In this document: positions 6,087 to 7,441 of the stretch, one piece after another
Layout: each line of letters starts with the position of its first letter
How positions within the stretch are numbered: position 1 is the first letter of the stretch
Assembly: GCA_009785775.1 (NCBI GenBank)
Contig: WQVR01000038.1
Location: 1 to 7,441, forward strand
Length of the DNA: 7,441 bases
Reading direction: 5' to 3'
Source: Candidatus Proendomicrobium guianensium
Lineage (GTDB): Bacteria > Elusimicrobiota > Endomicrobiia > Endomicrobiales > Endomicrobiaceae
Made by a program: the position numbers and the translations under genes
Notes under the pieces: generated by a model
What the model was told of the DNA's origin: nothing
The model's input: the letters and a program-made list of their open reading frames with translations, nothing else
Databases searched by the model: none

Positions 6087-6414
6087 GTTTGCCGTAATTA
6101 CGGTAAATACTCCAAACCAAAAAACTGCCCGTGCCTTGGCTAATGCGCTTTTAAAAAACCGAACTGCTGTAAGCGTAAACTTCATAAAAAACATAGACGC
6201 TATTTATTATTGGAAAGGCAAACTTTGTCGCGCAAAAGAGGTTATGCTTTTAATAAAAACGGCGCGCTCAAAATATAAAGAAGTTGAGAAAATAATAAAA
6301 CTTAACCACCCGTATGAAGTGCCTGAAATACTTTGTTTTTTTGCTGATGCGGCAAGCAAAGAAACATTACTTTGGCTTGATGAGCCGCTTGCCGCCGCGG
6401 AAATAAAAGAATGA
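6076..6414 (+). CDS. cutA: CutA1 divalent-cation tolerance family protein (GTG start)
   Basis: CutA1 proteins are small ferredoxin-like-fold trimers linked in E. coli to copper tolerance; their molecular role is still unclear. The 112-residue product fits the family length. Visible blocks are FAVITVNTPNQKTARALANA (5-24, first strand and helix), YYWKGKL (44-50), EVMLLIKT (55-62) and HPYEVPEI (78-85), the family's best signature, then LLWLDEPL near the C-terminus. Two usual positions differ: the AxCVN segment reads AVSVN, so the common cysteine is serine, and the usual SxYxW reads AIYYW. The start must be GTG at 6076, because the first beta strand begins only a few residues later and no in-frame ATG lies before it. 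It overlaps the upstream hexapeptide gene by 11 bases, while its own stop overlaps maf as ATGA. Loss of the cysteine may lower copper binding (inference). Confidence 0.88.
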   Translation: MKNKFAVITVNTPNQKTARALANALLKNRTAVSVNFIKNIDAIYYWKGKLCRAKEVMLLIKTARSKYKEVEKIIKLNHPYEVPEILCFFADAASKETLLWLDEPLAAAEIKE

Positions 6415-6995
6415 AAAAAATAGTTTTGGCGTCGGGCTCTGCAAGGCGTATAGAACTTTTAAAGCAGTGGGGGGTAAAGTTTGAAGTTTGCCCTTCAGGT
6501 ACGGATGAAACCACAACTCTTAAAAAACCCTCAAGCATTGTAAAAAATCTTGCCTTAAAGAAAGCTTTAGAAGTAGCGCAAAATCCGCGCTTTAGCAAAG
6601 CCCTGATAATAGCCGCTGATACAATAGTAGTATTAAACGGGCGGATAGTTGGAAAACCCGCAAATAAACGTGAATCTAAAAAAATTATAGAAGAACTTAA
6701 CGGCAGCCGCCATAAAGTTTATACAGGCGTTGCCTTGGTAGACTGTGCGACAAAAAAGCAAAAAGCATTTTACGATATCGCGATAGTTAAAATGCGCACC
6801 CTTTCTGCGCCTGAGCTTGCAAAGCTATTCGGCAAGCATTTAGACAAGGCAGGCTCTTACGCCGCCCAAGATAAAGGCGACAATTTTGTAGAAAGCATAC
6901 GCGGCGACTACTATGCCGTCGTAGGGCTTCCCTACAAAAGTTTAAAAAAGGAAATAAAAAAATTCGGGATAAGTTTAAAGAGTTTAAAAAATTAG
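6411..6995 (+). CDS. maf: Maf family nucleoside triphosphate pyrophosphatase
   Basis: Maf proteins hydrolyse canonical (dTTP, UTP, CTP) and modified nucleoside triphosphates to monophosphates and pyrophosphate, and are linked to septum inhibition when overproduced in Bacillus. The 194-residue length is typical. Motifs: LASGSARRIELL (6-17; the usual LASxSPRR with Pro replaced by Ala), AADTIV with the catalytic aspartate D70 (68-73), GRIVGKP (77-83), LNGSRHKVYTGV (96-107), DKAGSYAAQD (145-154) and GDYYAVVGLP (165-174). The Q153 within the DKAGSYAAQ block and the overall pattern fit the YhdE-type (dTTP/UTP) subgroup better than YceF; this is a motif-level inference. The start overlaps cutA by 4 bases. 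The TAG stop overlaps the stop codon of the convergent chaperone gene. Maf and the Ogg glycosylase both act against aberrant nucleotides but are in separate transcription units here. Confidence 0.94.
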   Translation: MKKIVLASGSARRIELLKQWGVKFEVCPSGTDETTTLKKPSSIVKNLALKKALEVAQNPRFSKALIIAADTIVVLNGRIVGKPANKRESKKIIEELNGSRHKVYTGVALVDCATKKQKAFYDIAIVKMRTLSAPELAKLFGKHLDKAGSYAAQDKGDNFVESIRGDYYAVVGLPYKSLKKEIKKFGISLKSLKN

Positions 6996-7441
6996 AACGT
7001 CAAAAGAATTCTGATGTTGGCATTTTCCAAAACCCGCCTAAACCAAACATTCAAAAAATAATTGGCTTTGCTTTGAAGGGTAATTGCAAAATCTGTTTCT
7101 GCGTCGCCTGTAAGGCGTGAAATTTGCGCTAATTCGGAATCGCTTACTTTTACCGCCGAAGCCAGAAGTATGGTAAGCTTTTCGCCTGCCAACTGTCTTC
7201 TCTGTACGCTTTCAAAATCTTTAGGCGTCATGCGTATGTAGTTTAAGAAGTGAAAATAAATTCTCGGGTCAAACTGTCCAAATTCATTTGCAAACCCGGG
7301 GTCAGATTGTATACGCGTAGCAACTTGCGCGTCTGTAACCGTAATGCCGTATTTTTTAGACATTTGCCAAAGCAGTTCTTCTTGAATTAACATGTCAAGC
7401 GTTTGGCGGCGTAAAACGTTTATAACTTCAGGGGAAAATCC
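6992..7441 (-). CDS. SurA/PpiD-type periplasmic chaperone, C-terminal part, no parvulin domain visible
   Basis: Only the last 149 residues are in the window; the gene continues beyond 7441 and the frame stays open to the edge. The segment reads like the N-terminal chaperone domain of SurA, PpiD and PrsA: a helix with VINVLRRQTLDMLIQEELLW, then KKYGITVTDAQVATRI, FDPRIYFHFLNYIRMTPKDF, QRRQLAGEKLTILLASAVKVSDSEL, where these proteins normally pass into a parvulin peptidyl-prolyl isomerase domain. Instead it goes after about 20 residues to a final helix (SKANYFLNVWFRRVLENANI) resembling the C-terminal SurA/PpiD helix that completes the chaperone core. The first ATG in the window (complement of 7391-7393) is inside the first helix, so it is not the true start. 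A signal peptide or membrane anchor is expected upstream. The role inferred is binding unfolded envelope proteins without isomerase activity. The gene converges on maf, overlapping it by 4 bases. Confidence 0.78.
   Translation of the reverse strand, partial: GFSPEVINVLRRQTLDMLIQEELLWQMSKKYGITVTDAQVATRIQSDPGFANEFGQFDPRIYFHFLNYIRMTPKDFESVQRRQLAGEKLTILLASAVKVSDSELAQISRLTGDAETDFAITLQSKANYFLNVWFRRVLENANIRILLTF

Noticed and set aside
1..7441. Mobile element, prophage, tRNA gene, CRISPR or defence system
   Set aside because: No transposase, integrase, terminal repeats, tRNA-like folds, direct-repeat array or defence-type domains are visible. The genes are metabolic, repair, regulatory and envelope functions with uniform composition.

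Overview
This is a compact, AT-rich stretch of bacterial chromosome with ten protein genes, no RNA genes, no mobile elements and no gap longer than about 50 bases. Heavy use of AAA, TTA and ATA codons, short intergenic spacers and the mix of genes (an archaeal-type Ogg2 glycosylase, a SagB-like exported nitroreductase, a SurA-like periplasmic chaperone) fit a Gram-negative bacterium of low to moderate GC. Elusimicrobiota is my best guess, but that is an impression from gene content and composition, not a demonstrated assignment.

Left part (1-1995): the 3' portion of a CCA-adding enzyme/poly(A) polymerase-family gene with an HD domain overlaps by an ATGA junction an 8-oxoguanine DNA glycosylase of the Ogg2 family. 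After a 52-base spacer with a plausible promoter and a strong ribosome binding site comes a second unit: an exported nitroreductase-family flavoprotein (2048-2797), followed 7 bases later by a PLP-dependent Orn/Lys/Arg decarboxylase, probably arginine decarboxylase (2805-4262).

Middle part (4263-6995): a promoter whose -35 hexamer lies at the very end of the decarboxylase gene precedes a short DksA/TraR-type zinc-finger protein. Then follow, all on the + strand and from argF onward overlapping at every junction, ornithine carbamoyltransferase (argF), a gamma-carbonic-anhydrase-like hexapeptide protein, a CutA1-like protein starting at GTG, and a Maf nucleotide pyrophosphatase. The three overlaps (4, 11 and 4 bases) make translational coupling of argF-maf likely. 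Functionally the set is mixed housekeeping: arginine/polyamine metabolism, stringent-type transcription control, metal-related proteins and nucleotide-pool or DNA quality control (Ogg and Maf both limit damage from abnormal bases or nucleotides).

Right end (6992-7441): a convergent minus-strand gene encoding a SurA/PpiD-type N-terminal chaperone domain, running off the window. Its stop codon overlaps that of maf by 4 bases, leaving no room for an intergenic terminator.

I did not find a clearly new biological system. The points most deserving a second look are the apparent absence of the usual catalytic head motif in the CCA-type protein, the exported nitroreductase with a C7 tract near its 5' end, two substitutions beside the carbamoyl-phosphate motif of ArgF, and the SurA-like protein that ends without a parvulin domain.
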